DNA of 64,000 nucleotides from Treponema brennaborense. Lineage in GTDB: Bacteria > Spirochaetota > Spirochaetia > Treponematales > Treponemataceae. Below, piece by piece: positions 44,972 to 53,619 of the stretch (positions are counted from its first letter, which is position 1; each line of letters opens with the position of its first letter). Made by a program: the position numbers and the translations under genes. The notes below the pieces were generated by a model. That model saw only the letters and a list, made by a program, of their open reading frames with translations. It had not been told where the DNA came from and ran no database searches. Location: positions 62,001-126,000 of the forward strand of contig JAMPCJ010000003.1 in the NCBI GenBank assembly GCA_023666275.1, given 5' to 3'.

Positions 44972-47083
44972 TTATATCTTGAATTTCGCCAGAATGTTTT
45001 TGGTATGAAGAATGCTGGTTGTTGTTTCCGTTGCAAGACTTGAAACATTCTGCGCTGCATCATTGATTTCTTGTGCGCCGGCAGCCATTTCATCCATGCT
45101 TCCGAGAATTGTATCGGAAATTTTTGTAACGTTTTCCATTTGAGTATTTACGGATTCCAAGCTGCTTTTCATGTGATTCGTTTTATCTCGGACAGATACA
45201 GAATCGTCTTTCATGCTGGCGAGTGCTTCGAGAATCTGACGTGATGCGCCGCCTTGTTCCGTCATGGCATTGTCTATTTGATGTATGACGGAATCTGTTT
45301 CCGTGATGTGCAAAACAATTTCTGCGAACGCGGACTGCGATTCTTTCGAAGAAGCAACAACGTCATCTATGGATTTTATAATATTCTGCAGTTCCTCTTT
45401 TATATTTTTGGATTGTATTCCGGAGTTTTCGGCGAGTTTTCTGATTTCATCCGCGACGACAGAAAAACCTTTGCCGGCTTCGCCTGCGTGTGCCGCTTCG
45501 ATTGCCGCGTTCATGGCAAGCAAGTTTGTCTGCGATGCTATTTGGGCGATAATCGCGTTCGCTTCAAGCAAATGTTTCGATTGTTCCGCCATTTGTTTTA
45601 CACGAAGATCTACGTTGCTGAGTTTATTTTTTCCTTCGTCAACGGTGTTTGTGAGCGACGTAAAATTTTCCGCCATTTTTCTGACTGAATTGGAAACAGC
45701 TCCGATATTCCCGATCATTTCTTCTATTGCGGCGGAAGATTCTGTGACGCTTGCCGCCTGAGAATCAATCAATTCGCTCAGTTCTTTTATGTCGGTGTGC
45801 GAAAGCGCGAGTATTTCATCTGCCTGCTTCACGTTTTCCGATTGATTTTCCGACTGATGCCGCACGCCTTCGATGTTTGCGAGTATTTGTTCGATTGCGC
45901 CTGCGGTTTGCTGCGCGTTTGTGCCGAGATTCAGTCCGATTGCGCTGATTGCTTCTTCATCTTTTACGAGTTCCGAAATAATTGACTGCAAAATTGTTAT
46001 GAATGAATTTACATCGGCTCCGATGCATGAAAGTTCGTTGTTGCCTGTTACGGATATGCGGTATGTTAAATCCGCATCGCCTGAAGCAAGATTGCTGATT
46101 GCCTTGTTGATTTTGCCTAAAGGACGGATAATCGATATTTCGATGATAAAAATCAGCGCGCCCAAAAGCAAAACGGAAAGAACAACCAAGAACGGCATGA
46201 TAATTACAAAAAGACGGGCTGCCAAAGACTGCACCGTTGTAAGCGGCTCTCCGATAAATATCATGCCGATGATTTTGCCTGTGGAACCTTGCAGCGGACG
46301 GTATGAAGAAATGTATGGTCTGCCGAACAGTGTATTGACTTCTATGATATCGTTTCCTTTTTCAAGAACATTTTCGATAATGTGCGGTTCTGTTATTGAT
46401 GTTCCGATTGCTTTTTTTCCGTGCGAATCGACAAGCGTTGTTTCAATTCGCACGTTGTCTTTGAAAATAGTTACCTGTCCGTTGCTTCCGAAAAGTTTTG
46501 CCATGCGTTCGATTTTATCAAGTGTCGAAATAATATTTCTTACTGCAACGACGCCTTTTGTTTTTCCGCTGATTTTTACGGCTTCTGCGGAAATTGCATA
46601 CAAATCATCATCGAAAAAAGTGTATTCGCGCACTTTCATTCCGGAGAGTGCTTCATTGATGGTTTGTTTGTCAATGCCGAACGCCGCATATCCTTTGTTG
46701 CGGATATTTCCGTTTTCATCGGTAACGACAAGTCCCGAAAGTCCGAGATTTCCCGCCGCTTCATCGCAGTATTCGGAAAGTTTTTCGTCATCTTCCCAAA
46801 GTTCCTGCGAGCGCAGTGCGGATACGGCAAACCAGTGGGAAATAGTGTTGGCTTCTTCCATAATGGAATTCAGCTGCTGATCCATAATAACGTATTTTTC
46901 TCTTTGCCGCTGCTCGAAATATGTATATAATCCGCTTGTTATCATTCGATTTACGGAAAATTGAATGATAAACGCGAACGCAACAATGCCGATAGTTATG
47001 GCAATTATCAATTTTCTTCGTATTGAGGTTTTTTTGATTTTTTTTCCCCGGAGCGGTGCGGTTTTCGGCGAGCTGCTTTTCAT
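44972..47083 (-). CDS. Methyl-accepting chemotaxis protein, Cache-type sensor
   Basis: A 703-residue chemoreceptor from the ATG at 47083 (SD GGGAG; longer frames to 47233 lack support). A basic N-terminus, membrane segment about 23-43, a large periplasmic Cache-like region (about 45-290) with VVTDENGNI and SYRPLQGSTGKIIGMIFIGEPL, a second membrane segment about 293-318, HAMP, then the signalling domain with tip [41 protein letters not shown] near 510-550. It ends at LAKFKI with no CheR pentapeptide, unlike the receptor at 26.7 kb. Convergent with the InlB-repeat gene. Confidence 0.92.
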   Translation of the reverse strand: MKSSSPKTAPLRGKKIKKTSIRRKLIIAITIGIVAFAFIIQFSVNRMITSGLYTYFEQRQREKYVIMDQQLNSIMEEANTISHWFAVSALRSQELWEDDEKLSEYCDEAAGNLGLSGLVVTDENGNIRNKGYAAFGIDKQTINEALSGMKVREYTFFDDDLYAISAEAVKISGKTKGVVAVRNIISTLDKIERMAKLFGSNGQVTIFKDNVRIETTLVDSHGKKAIGTSITEPHIIENVLEKGNDIIEVNTLFGRPYISSYRPLQGSTGKIIGMIFIGEPLTTVQSLAARLFVIIMPFLVVLSVLLLGALIFIIEISIIRPLGKINKAISNLASGDADLTYRISVTGNNELSCIGADVNSFITILQSIISELVKDEEAISAIGLNLGTNAQQTAGAIEQILANIEGVRHQSENQSENVKQADEILALSHTDIKELSELIDSQAASVTESSAAIEEMIGNIGAVSNSVRKMAENFTSLTNTVDEGKNKLSNVDLRVKQMAEQSKHLLEANAIIAQIASQTNLLAMNAAIEAAHAGEAGKGFSVVADEIRKLAENSGIQSKNIKEELQNIIKSIDDVVASSKESQSAFAEIVLHITETDSVIHQIDNAMTEQGGASRQILEALASMKDDSVSVRDKTNHMKSSLESVNTQMENVTKISDTILGSMDEMAAGAQEINDAAQNVSSLATETTTSILHTKNILAKFKI

Positions 47084-47299
47084 ATAATCTCCCGTCATGT
47101 TGATATAGAAAAACGATAGTTTGCAATCGCTGCTGCAATGAAAATCTCTGGAATACAATAATAATGCTATTATACCGTAAGGCAGGGAAAATGACAAATA
47201 TAAATGAATCGTTTGAAAATACCGATGCCGCATCCGAAAACAGCTGTGTTTGCAGCCGCTGTCTGCCGGTGTTTAACGAGCGTGCGCTTTTGTGTGCGT

Positions 47300-48157
47300 T
47301 TATTCTGCGGAACGCTGCGAATTATTCCACCATTCCGCTGCTATGTCCGCGTAATTCCGGCGTTTCCGTGTTTTTCTGTCTGGAATAAATGATTGTTCCT
47401 TCATAAGCTGCCGCAGTGCGGCTTCACTTTGATGGTAGCCTGTGTTGTACGCTGTCGCAAACAGGCGCACGCAATGTTCGCTTTTGTACAGGGAATTTCC
47501 GTTTTCTGTCCAAGCAGGCGTATCTTCTTTGTGCATCGCGGCAAAAATATCGCAGAACGCCAGCAGGTACAGAATTTGCATTTCGCCGTCCGCAAGCCGC
47601 GCCGCACGTAATTTACGGTCTTTCGGTTCGGTTTTTGCTCCCGAAAAATCGATGGCGGCATAGTTCTCGGCTATATCCCTGTAAGACAGAAGACTTCTTT
47701 CGATGGATTCCGCAAAAGACGATTTCATCTGGAAAATTCCGACCGAATAATCCAGCGGCGTGTTCCATCCTGCGCTGATTTTAACGGCGGTTAATTCGCA
47801 TAGATTTTGCAGCGGTTCGTGTTTTGTCAGTTCCGGAAATACAATCGCGGCGGCAAAACGTGCTTTGTCCAAAGAAATTCCGAAACCGAGCAGCCGCGGC
47901 AGAAGTTTTTCCGCCTTTTGTATGCCGTGATTCCATGCTTCGGGAAATGCGTCTTTAAATGACGACTGCGTTTCCTGCACGGCGGCGCATGGTTCCGCGG
48001 ATTTTTTCAGCCGGAAGCAGCTATTGTCCGCGCTCAGGATTTTCAGTGCCTGTGCGCTATCGGCAGTTGTCTGCCGATGTATCAATGCCGCTGCTGCGCC
48101 GGAAACTGCCGCTGCCAGAAACAGCGCGGATTTCAAACGATTATTCTTTTTTATCAT
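47300..48157 (-). CDS. Secreted lysozyme-like/transglycosylase-like protein
   Basis: A 285-residue protein with an N-terminal signal-anchor (ALFLAAAVSGAAAALI). The core IVFPELTKHEPLQNLCELTAVKISAGWNTPLDYSVGIFQMKSSFAESIE resembles lysozyme-fold hydrolases: an early Glu (FPEL) and a G-x-FQM-xxSF-xxxIE substrate-cleft segment. Near the end ATAYNTGYHQSE matches the AYN-G motif of lytic transglycosylases. Likely acts on peptidoglycan in the periplasm. Family assignment is by eye and moderate. Confidence 0.58.
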   Translation of the reverse strand: MIKKNNRLKSALFLAAAVSGAAAALIHRQTTADSAQALKILSADNSCFRLKKSAEPCAAVQETQSSFKDAFPEAWNHGIQKAEKLLPRLLGFGISLDKARFAAAIVFPELTKHEPLQNLCELTAVKISAGWNTPLDYSVGIFQMKSSFAESIERSLLSYRDIAENYAAIDFSGAKTEPKDRKLRAARLADGEMQILYLLAFCDIFAAMHKEDTPAWTENGNSLYKSEHCVRLFATAYNTGYHQSEAALRQLMKEQSFIPDRKTRKRRNYADIAAEWWNNSQRSAE

Positions 48158-48369
48158 ACTTCATAATTATTTTCCGTACCGGACGGAATTCCGCGCAAAG
48201 TCTGCACCGAGAAAATATTTCGAAAAACAAACATATCATTGTGCGGTCTGTACATTATGTGATGACGCCCTTTTTTGAAGTTTTCAACGGAATGCGGCGA
48301 TATGACAATATTTGTGCGCAGGAAACAAAAAATGCGCCGTTTTGCTTTTCGTTCTGATTGAATTGAAAC

Positions 48370-48414
48370 AATACCGATTTTTCGTGATGACGATATTTCG
48401 CCGCGGTATTTTTT
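48370..48414 (+). terminator. Hairpin with T-tract upstream of the glnA promoter
   Basis: AATACCG (48370-48376) pairs with CGGTATT (48404-48410), followed by TTTTG. It overlaps nothing coding and ends about 15 nt before the glnA -35 box. No gene was seen in the rest of 48158-48428. Confidence 0.4.
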
Positions 48415-48428
48415 GTAAATAAAAATAC

Positions 48429-48458
48429 TTGTAAATATGCCGCTGTTTTTGTTATAGT
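48429..48458 (+). promoter_or_regulatory. Candidate glnA promoter
   Basis: TTGTAA (48429-48434), 18-nt spacer, TATAGT (48453-48458). Predicted transcription start near 48465, about 70 nt before the glnA start codon. Confidence 0.55.
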
Positions 48459-48474
48459 CAACTTATGGAACAAT

Positions 48475-48516
48475 GACGTTGCCGGAAAATACAATTTTTC
48501 GGATGCGTCTTTTTTT
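48475..48516 (+). terminator. Attenuator-like hairpin in the glnA leader
   Basis: CCGGAAAA (48482-48489) pairs with TTTTTCGG (48495-48502) around a 5-nt loop. After a 3 x 3 internal loop, GACG (48475-48478) pairs with CGTC (48506-48509), followed directly by T7 (48510-48516). This has the shape of an intrinsic terminator, yet it lies inside the leader, just before SD CAGGAGG. It is a candidate for regulated antitermination by the downstream ANTAR protein. Confidence 0.6.
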
Positions 48517-48534
48517 GTTTCAGGAGGTTCGCTT

Positions 48535-49857
48535 GTGAAATATACGCAAAAAGAAGTATTGCGCTTTATCGCCGAAAATGACGTGAAATTCGTGAAACTG
48601 ATGTTTACGGATATTTTCGGCGCCGTGCGCACCATATCGATTATGCCCGATGAATTGCCGCGCGCGTTTGCATCGGGAATTTCTTTTGACGCATCCGCCG
48701 TCAGCGGTTTTATGCGGACGAATAAATCCGATTTGTTTCTTATTCCCGATCCTTCTACGCTTGCCGTGCTGCCGTGGCGTCCGCAGCACGGACGTGTCGT
48801 TCGGTTTTACTGCAATATCATGTATCCCGACGGAACTCCGTTTGAAGGCGACTGCCGGCTGCTGCTGCAAAATACCGAAAAAAAAGTAGCTGCCTCCGGT
48901 TTTTCCTGCAACATCGGAACGGAATGTGAGTTTTATTTATTCGAAACCGATGAAAAAGGAGAATCCACCGGACGCCCGCATGATTCGGCGGGATACTGCG
49001 ACGCTGCGCCGCTTGATCGGGGAGAAAATGTCCGCCGCGATATTTGTCTTACGCTGGAAGAAATGGGCATAAAACCGGAAACGTCCCACCATGAAGCCGG
49101 CCCTGGTCAGCACGAAATCGATTTTAAATACAGCGATATTATCAGTTCCGCCGACAATCTTGCTACATTTAAAATGGTCGTTCAGACAATTGCGGCGCGG
49201 AACGGCTTGTACGGCTCTTTTGATCCGAAACCTTTTGACGAGGAAAGCGGCAGCGGACTGCATGTGAATTTGTCTTTATATAAAAATACGGAAAATCTTT
49301 TTGATGCAAAAAAAGATGTCCGCGAATTTGCTCCGGAAGCGGAATATTTTCTTGCGGGCATACTGCGCCGCGCCGGAGAAATGACGGCATTTCTGAATCC
49401 GACTGTTCAGTCGTATAAACGCTTCGGCTGCTGTGAAGCGCCTTGTTATGTCAGCTGGTCGCGGCAGAACCGCAGCCAGCTTGTGCGCATTCCCTCTGCG
49501 TCCGGAATTTATTCCCGCATGGAAATACGGTCGCCCGATCCGTCCTGCAATCAGTATATTGCGCTGTCGCTCATAATAAACGCCGGATTGGAAGGCATCG
49601 CAGAAAAACTTCCGCTTCCCGCCGCGCTTGATATTTCTATCGATGAAACGCCGGCTTCTTTGCTGCCGAAAAATCTCGAACCGCTGCCGCGCTCTCTCGA
49701 ATGCGCGCTTGAACGGGCTGAATCAAGCCGATTCGTAAAAGAATCTCTGCCGGAAAAAATAATCAGCGAGTTCATTAACGCCAAACGGACAGAAATAAAA
49801 AAAATGCAGACTGATGGCTGTGCGCGCAAATTTGAATCTGCTTCTGGAATTTGCTGA
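48535..49857 (+). CDS. glnA: Glutamine synthetase, type I
   Basis: A 440-residue GSI that makes glutamine from glutamate, ammonium and ATP. KLMFTDIFGAVRTISIM, GTECEFYLFE, HHEAGPGQHEIDFKY (catalytic Glu/His), SGSGLHVNLSLY and RIPSASGIYSRMEIRSPDPSCNQY are intact. At 440 residues it is of the shorter GSI-alpha type seen in Firmicutes; the usual adenylylation-loop Tyr (NLYDLP) is not visible. It starts with GTG after SD CAGGAGG. Its stop overlaps the ANTAR regulator's start (TGATG), implying translational coupling. An attenuator-like hairpin precedes it. Confidence 0.95.
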   Translation: MKYTQKEVLRFIAENDVKFVKLMFTDIFGAVRTISIMPDELPRAFASGISFDASAVSGFMRTNKSDLFLIPDPSTLAVLPWRPQHGRVVRFYCNIMYPDGTPFEGDCRLLLQNTEKKVAASGFSCNIGTECEFYLFETDEKGESTGRPHDSAGYCDAAPLDRGENVRRDICLTLEEMGIKPETSHHEAGPGQHEIDFKYSDIISSADNLATFKMVVQTIAARNGLYGSFDPKPFDEESGSGLHVNLSLYKNTENLFDAKKDVREFAPEAEYFLAGILRRAGEMTAFLNPTVQSYKRFGCCEAPCYVSWSRQNRSQLVRIPSASGIYSRMEIRSPDPSCNQYIALSLIINAGLEGIAEKLPLPAALDISIDETPASLLPKNLEPLPRSLECALERAESSRFVKESLPEKIISEFINAKRTEIKKMQTDGCARKFESASGIC

Positions 49858-50426
49858 TGGACAGCGTTCTGATTATTTCAAACACACAGACAACATTTGA
49901 TATCATCAGTGATTTGCTGCGGCAGCAGCCGTTTTCCCGCATCGCAGCGGCGCAGTCCGCAAGCGAGGCTCGCCGAATCTTGATAGACGCGGATTTTGAA
50001 CTGATTATTATTGATTCTCCGCTCAGCGATGAATTCGGGACGGATTTTTCGCTGTTTGCGGCGGAAAAAACCGACGCCGGTATTATTCTGATAACGCCGT
50101 GTGCGCAGCTTGACGATGTTTCTATTCAAGTCGAAGATGCCGGAATTTTTGCGCTGCCGAAACCAATCAGTCCGGAATTTTTTTATCAGGCGGTAAAACT
50201 GCTGACGGCTTCACGCAGGCGGGTTATGAAGCTGACGTCGGAAAATACCAAGCTTCAGAACAAAATCGAAGAAATGCGTTTAGTCGATCGTGCAAAATGC
50301 ATCTTGATTCAGTATTTGAATATGACAGAACCGCAGGCGCATCGGTATATCGAAAAGCAGGCAATGGATTTACGGCAAAGCCGCAGCATGATTGCGCAGA
50401 AAATATTGAAAACGTATGAACGATAA
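49857..50426 (+). CDS. ANTAR-domain response regulator
   Basis: A 189-residue protein: receiver domain (about 1-120), a coiled linker (about 122-140), and an ANTAR RNA-binding domain (KIEEMRLVDRAKCILIQYLNMTEPQAHRYIEKQAMDLRQSRSMIAQKIL). ANTAR proteins bind paired hexaloop RNA hairpins and prevent terminator formation. The receiver keeps an Asp in IIIDSPL and Lys in LPKPIS, but the N-terminal acidic pair is missing (VLIISNT), so phosphorylation may be altered or absent. The start overlaps the glnA stop by 1 nt. It likely controls glnA or other nitrogen genes. Confidence 0.9.
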   Translation: MDSVLIISNTQTTFDIISDLLRQQPFSRIAAAQSASEARRILIDADFELIIIDSPLSDEFGTDFSLFAAEKTDAGIILITPCAQLDDVSIQVEDAGIFALPKPISPEFFYQAVKLLTASRRRVMKLTSENTKLQNKIEEMRLVDRAKCILIQYLNMTEPQAHRYIEKQAMDLRQSRSMIAQKILKTYER

Positions 50427-50447
50427 CGCCTTTCTGCTTTTTGCATT

Positions 50448-51608
50448 TTATGCCAAATAGTCCAATGCGTATTGCAGATGCAGCGCTGCCGCATAAACTA
50501 ATGAATCCGGAGACAAATCAAAATATTCGTTATGATGCGCGTGCCCTGTAGCTTCTCCGCTGCATGACCCGACAAATGTGTAGCATCCCGGTGCTTTACG
50601 CATAAAGTCCGCAAAATTATCCGAACCGAATCTTTTATCGATATTTGTTAAAATGCTGCTTTCGGGAACAATTTTCCGTGCGGCGGCGATATGTTCTTCT
50701 GCGCTTGCTTTGTCGTTCACGCAGGCATCGGCAATATCCGCAATATCCACGAATGCTTCCGCGCCGAATTCTTCTGCGGTGTGTTCCGCGATTTTTTTTA
50801 CCGAAGTATTTATTTTGTTTCTCGTTTCTTTTGAAAATGCGCGCGTCGTTCCTTCGAGGACGGCTTCGCCTGCGAGAATATTGTATGTTGTTCCTGAATG
50901 AAATTTTCCGATTCCGATAAGCGCGCTTTCAACCGGCGAAACGAGCCGCGGAACAATTGTCTGCAGCCGTTCTGCGATTGCCGCACCGACAAACAAAGCA
51001 TCCGCACCGTCCTGCGGCCGCGTGATATGAGCCGATTTTCCGCGTATGGTTATTCTGAAGCGGTCGCAGCTTGCCATGCATTCGCCGGTTTTTATGCCGT
51101 AAAAACCGGCAGGCAGCGAACTGGAAAAATGTATTCCGTAAATTCGGTCAACGCCGTCCAAAATTCCTTCGTCGATAAATGTTCGTGCGGCGCCTCCTAT
51201 TTCTTCTGCCGGCTGAAAAGCCAGCAAGATGCATCCGCTGATTTCTTCGATATGGTTCAGAATAAGTTTTGCCGCGCCGAGCAAACTTGCCGTGTGCCCG
51301 TCATGTCCGCATGCGTGCATGATGCCGTCGTTCCGGCTTTTATACGGAACATTTTTCGCGTCCTGAATCGGCAGCGCGTCAATATCCGCACGCATAAAAA
51401 GCGTCTTCCCTGCGCGTCCTGTATCTATCGTGCCGACAATTCCGGTTTTTCCGACCCGCTTGGTTTTTATGCCGTCTTTGTTCAGCTCTTGTTCTATTTT
51501 GTCTGCTGTTTTGAATTCTTCAAAGCCCAGCTCCGGATTGGCGTGGAAATAATTCCGCAAATCAAACATGTATTCCCGCAGTTTTTTTGCTTCGTTCAGC
51601 GTATTCAT
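50448..51608 (-). CDS. M20 family N-acyl-amino-acid amidohydrolase
   Basis: A 386-residue peptidase-M20/HipO-like amidohydrolase. Metal-binding motifs include MRADIDALPIQD and the MHACGHDGHTASLLGAAKLI stretch, then LAFQPAEEIGGAA and the dimerisation domain (GKSAHITRPQDGADAL). Such enzymes release amino acids from N-acyl or gamma-glutamyl conjugates. It is transcribed away from metQNI across a 107-nt gap, suggesting salvage of N-acylated sulphur amino acids, as in Firmicutes operons that pair HipO-like enzymes with cystine/methionine importers. ATG 51608 has a GGGGGA SD; the longer frame to 51692 is unsupported. Confidence 0.9.
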   Translation of the reverse strand: MNTLNEAKKLREYMFDLRNYFHANPELGFEEFKTADKIEQELNKDGIKTKRVGKTGIVGTIDTGRAGKTLFMRADIDALPIQDAKNVPYKSRNDGIMHACGHDGHTASLLGAAKLILNHIEEISGCILLAFQPAEEIGGAARTFIDEGILDGVDRIYGIHFSSSLPAGFYGIKTGECMASCDRFRITIRGKSAHITRPQDGADALFVGAAIAERLQTIVPRLVSPVESALIGIGKFHSGTTYNILAGEAVLEGTTRAFSKETRNKINTSVKKIAEHTAEEFGAEAFVDIADIADACVNDKASAEEHIAAARKIVPESSILTNIDKRFGSDNFADFMRKAPGCYTFVGSCSGEATGHAHHNEYFDLSPDSLVYAAALHLQYALDYLA

Positions 51609-51638
51609 AAAATCCCCCGAAAAGATAATGCCTGCCGG

Positions 51639-51668
51639 TTGACACAGCGGCTGATTAAGTAGTATATA
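51639..51668 (+). promoter_or_regulatory. Promoter of metQNI with overlapping inverted repeat
   Basis: TTGACA (51639-51644), 18-nt spacer, TATATA (51663-51668). The inverted repeat GTATAT (51662-51667)/ATATAC (51674-51679) overlaps the -10 and could be an operator. No SAM riboswitch was recognised in the leader. Confidence 0.6.
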
Positions 51669-51715
51669 TCTTAATATACATTGACCTATCATTCAACTAG
51701 GTAAAAGGAGATTTT

Positions 51716-52573
51716 ATGAAGCTGATTAAACAATTTGCGCTGATTGCTTCTGCAATGCTTGCTGTTTTGCCGGTAATTTCCGGATGTGCTAAAAAATCTG
51801 CCGGTGCTCAGGAAGTCTCCGGTGAAAAAACGAAATTAACGTACAGCCGTTCGCAGGGACCGTACACGGTTCTTTTTGAAAACGGCATTGCGCCGATTTT
51901 GGAACAAAAAGGCTATACGCTGAAAGGATACGATTATTCGGAATTAAGTCTTGCCGACGATGCGGTAAACAGCGGCGACGTTGATTTCAATGTTGAACAG
52001 CACACCGCGTATGCGGAAAGCTACAATAAAGGCAATAACGGGAAACTTCTGCCGATTACACCGATTCCGACGGTGCCGGCGAGCTTGTTTTCAAGCCGCT
52101 ATGCGTCGCTTGATGCAATAGACGGCATTGCAAAACCGAAAGTCGCAGTTCCGAACGATCCCGCAAACACGGCAAGGGCGTATGTGCTGCTGTCAAAAAT
52201 CGGCTGGATCACGCTGAAAGATGATGTGAATCTTTCGACGGCTACAAGCGAAGATATTATCGAAAATCCGCACGGCATTCAGTTTACCGAAATGAAATCG
52301 CTCAATATTCCGCAAGTTCAAGACGACTTTGATTTTGTCGTGATTACCGGCTCGATTGTTTACAATGCCGGCATCGACGCATCGACTGCGCTCGCGAAAG
52401 AAACCGTTCTTCCGCATTTGATTCTGCAGGTTGTAATCCGCGAAGACAACAAAGACGCGCAATGGGCAAAAGATATTGCAGATGCGTATCACTCGGAACA
52501 ATTCAAATCATATTTGGAAAAAACAAATTACGAAAACGGACTTTTCTGGGTGCCGGAAGATTATTGGAAATAG
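51716..52573 (+). CDS. metQ: MetQ-like substrate-binding lipoprotein, copy 1
   Basis: A 285-residue NlpA/MetQ-family lipoprotein (lipobox VISGC). VNSGDVDFNVEQHTAYAESYN, KVAVPNDPANTARAYVLLSKIGWI and the EDIIENPHGI stretch show the family. The usual NGNYA-type ligand segment is replaced by TGSIVYNAGID, so its ligand may differ from free methionine (cystine, oxidised Met or a dipeptide are possibilities). SD AAAGGAG precedes the ATG. The metN start follows the stop by 1 nt. Confidence 0.88.
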   Translation: MKLIKQFALIASAMLAVLPVISGCAKKSAGAQEVSGEKTKLTYSRSQGPYTVLFENGIAPILEQKGYTLKGYDYSELSLADDAVNSGDVDFNVEQHTAYAESYNKGNNGKLLPITPIPTVPASLFSSRYASLDAIDGIAKPKVAVPNDPANTARAYVLLSKIGWITLKDDVNLSTATSEDIIENPHGIQFTEMKSLNIPQVQDDFDFVVITGSIVYNAGIDASTALAKETVLPHLILQVVIREDNKDAQWAKDIADAYHSEQFKSYLEKTNYENGLFWVPEDYWK

Positions 52574-52574
52574 C

Positions 52575-53603
52575 ATGATACAAATCGAGCATGTGTCAAA
52601 AACGTTTACATCCCGCGGAACGGAAAACGCAGTACGTGCGCTGGATGATGTTTCTCTTTCTGTTTCCAAAGGCGATATTTACGGCGTAATCGGTTTTTCG
52701 GGTGCGGGAAAATCAACGCTGCTTCGCCTTGTAAACGCACTTGAAATTCCGACAAGCGGCAGCGTCATCGTGGATGGCCGGAATGTTGTCGAACTGAAAG
52801 GAAAAAATCTGCGCATGTTCCGCAAAAAAATCGGAATGATTTTTCAGCATTTTAATTTGCTTGAAAGCAAAACCGTTTTTCAAAATATTGCGCTTCCGAT
52901 GCAGCTTTCGCATATACCGGAAAAAGAAATAACAAAACGTGTGCGGGAATTGCTTCGTTTTACGGGACTTGAAGACAAAGCCGCTTCATATCCGAGGCAT
53001 CTGAGCGGCGGGCAAAAACAGCGTGTGGGAATTGCGCGCGCGCTTGCGCTGAATCCTTCCATTTTGCTTTGCGATGAAGCGACGTCTGCCTTGGATCCGC
53101 GCACGACCGATTCGATTTTGGAATTGCTGAAAAAAATAAACACGGATTTGAATGTTACGATTTTGATGATTACTCATCAGATGAACGTGATTCAGCAAAT
53201 TTGCGGCAAGGTCGCGGTTTTGGAAAACGGCAGGGTTGCGGAAAGCGGCGGCGTCATCGATGTATTCGGAAATCCGCAGAAAGAAACGACAAAAGGTTTC
53301 ATCCGTACTGTAATAAACGACAGACTGCCGGAAAACGTAAAAACGTATTTGCGAAATTACAAAAATCCGCAAAGAGTTGTGCGTTTGCAGTTCGAGGGGA
53401 AAAATGCGGACGATCCGATTATGTCTTTGGCGGTGAAGGAAACCGGCGTGAATATTTCGATTTTATTCGGAACGGTAACGGAATTGGAAAACAAAGTCGT
53501 TGGATTTCAGACGGTTCAAATTACCGGAACAGAACAACAGCTTGCTGCCGCGGATGCATTCTTTGATACGCACGGCGTTCCGCGATTTAATGTCGCACTA
53601 TGA
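52575..53603 (+). CDS. metN: MetN-like ABC ATPase with NIL domain, copy 1
   Basis: A 342-residue ATPase. Walker A GFSGAGKST, Q-loop MIFQHFNLLESKTVFQN, signature LSGGQKQRVGIARALALNP, Walker B ILLCDEATSALDP and switch ITHQMNVI are all intact. The last 75 residues form the NIL regulatory domain (VRLQFEGKNADDPIMSLAVKETGVNISILFGTVTELENK) that senses internal methionine in MetN. Begins directly after metQ, overlap-like spacing. Confidence 0.93.
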   Translation: MIQIEHVSKTFTSRGTENAVRALDDVSLSVSKGDIYGVIGFSGAGKSTLLRLVNALEIPTSGSVIVDGRNVVELKGKNLRMFRKKIGMIFQHFNLLESKTVFQNIALPMQLSHIPEKEITKRVRELLRFTGLEDKAASYPRHLSGGQKQRVGIARALALNPSILLCDEATSALDPRTTDSILELLKKINTDLNVTILMITHQMNVIQQICGKVAVLENGRVAESGGVIDVFGNPQKETTKGFIRTVINDRLPENVKTYLRNYKNPQRVVRLQFEGKNADDPIMSLAVKETGVNISILFGTVTELENKVVGFQTVQITGTEQQLAAADAFFDTHGVPRFNVAL

Positions 53604-53619
53604 TGCAGGGAAGGTGGAT

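Noticed and set aside
48459-48481. Hairpin CAACTTAT/ATGACGTTG with a 6-nt loop, considered as an ANTAR hexaloop before glnA
   Set aside because: Its 5' arm lies upstream of the predicted transcription start, and the loop GGAACA lacks the A at position 1 and G at position 4 expected for ANTAR targets.
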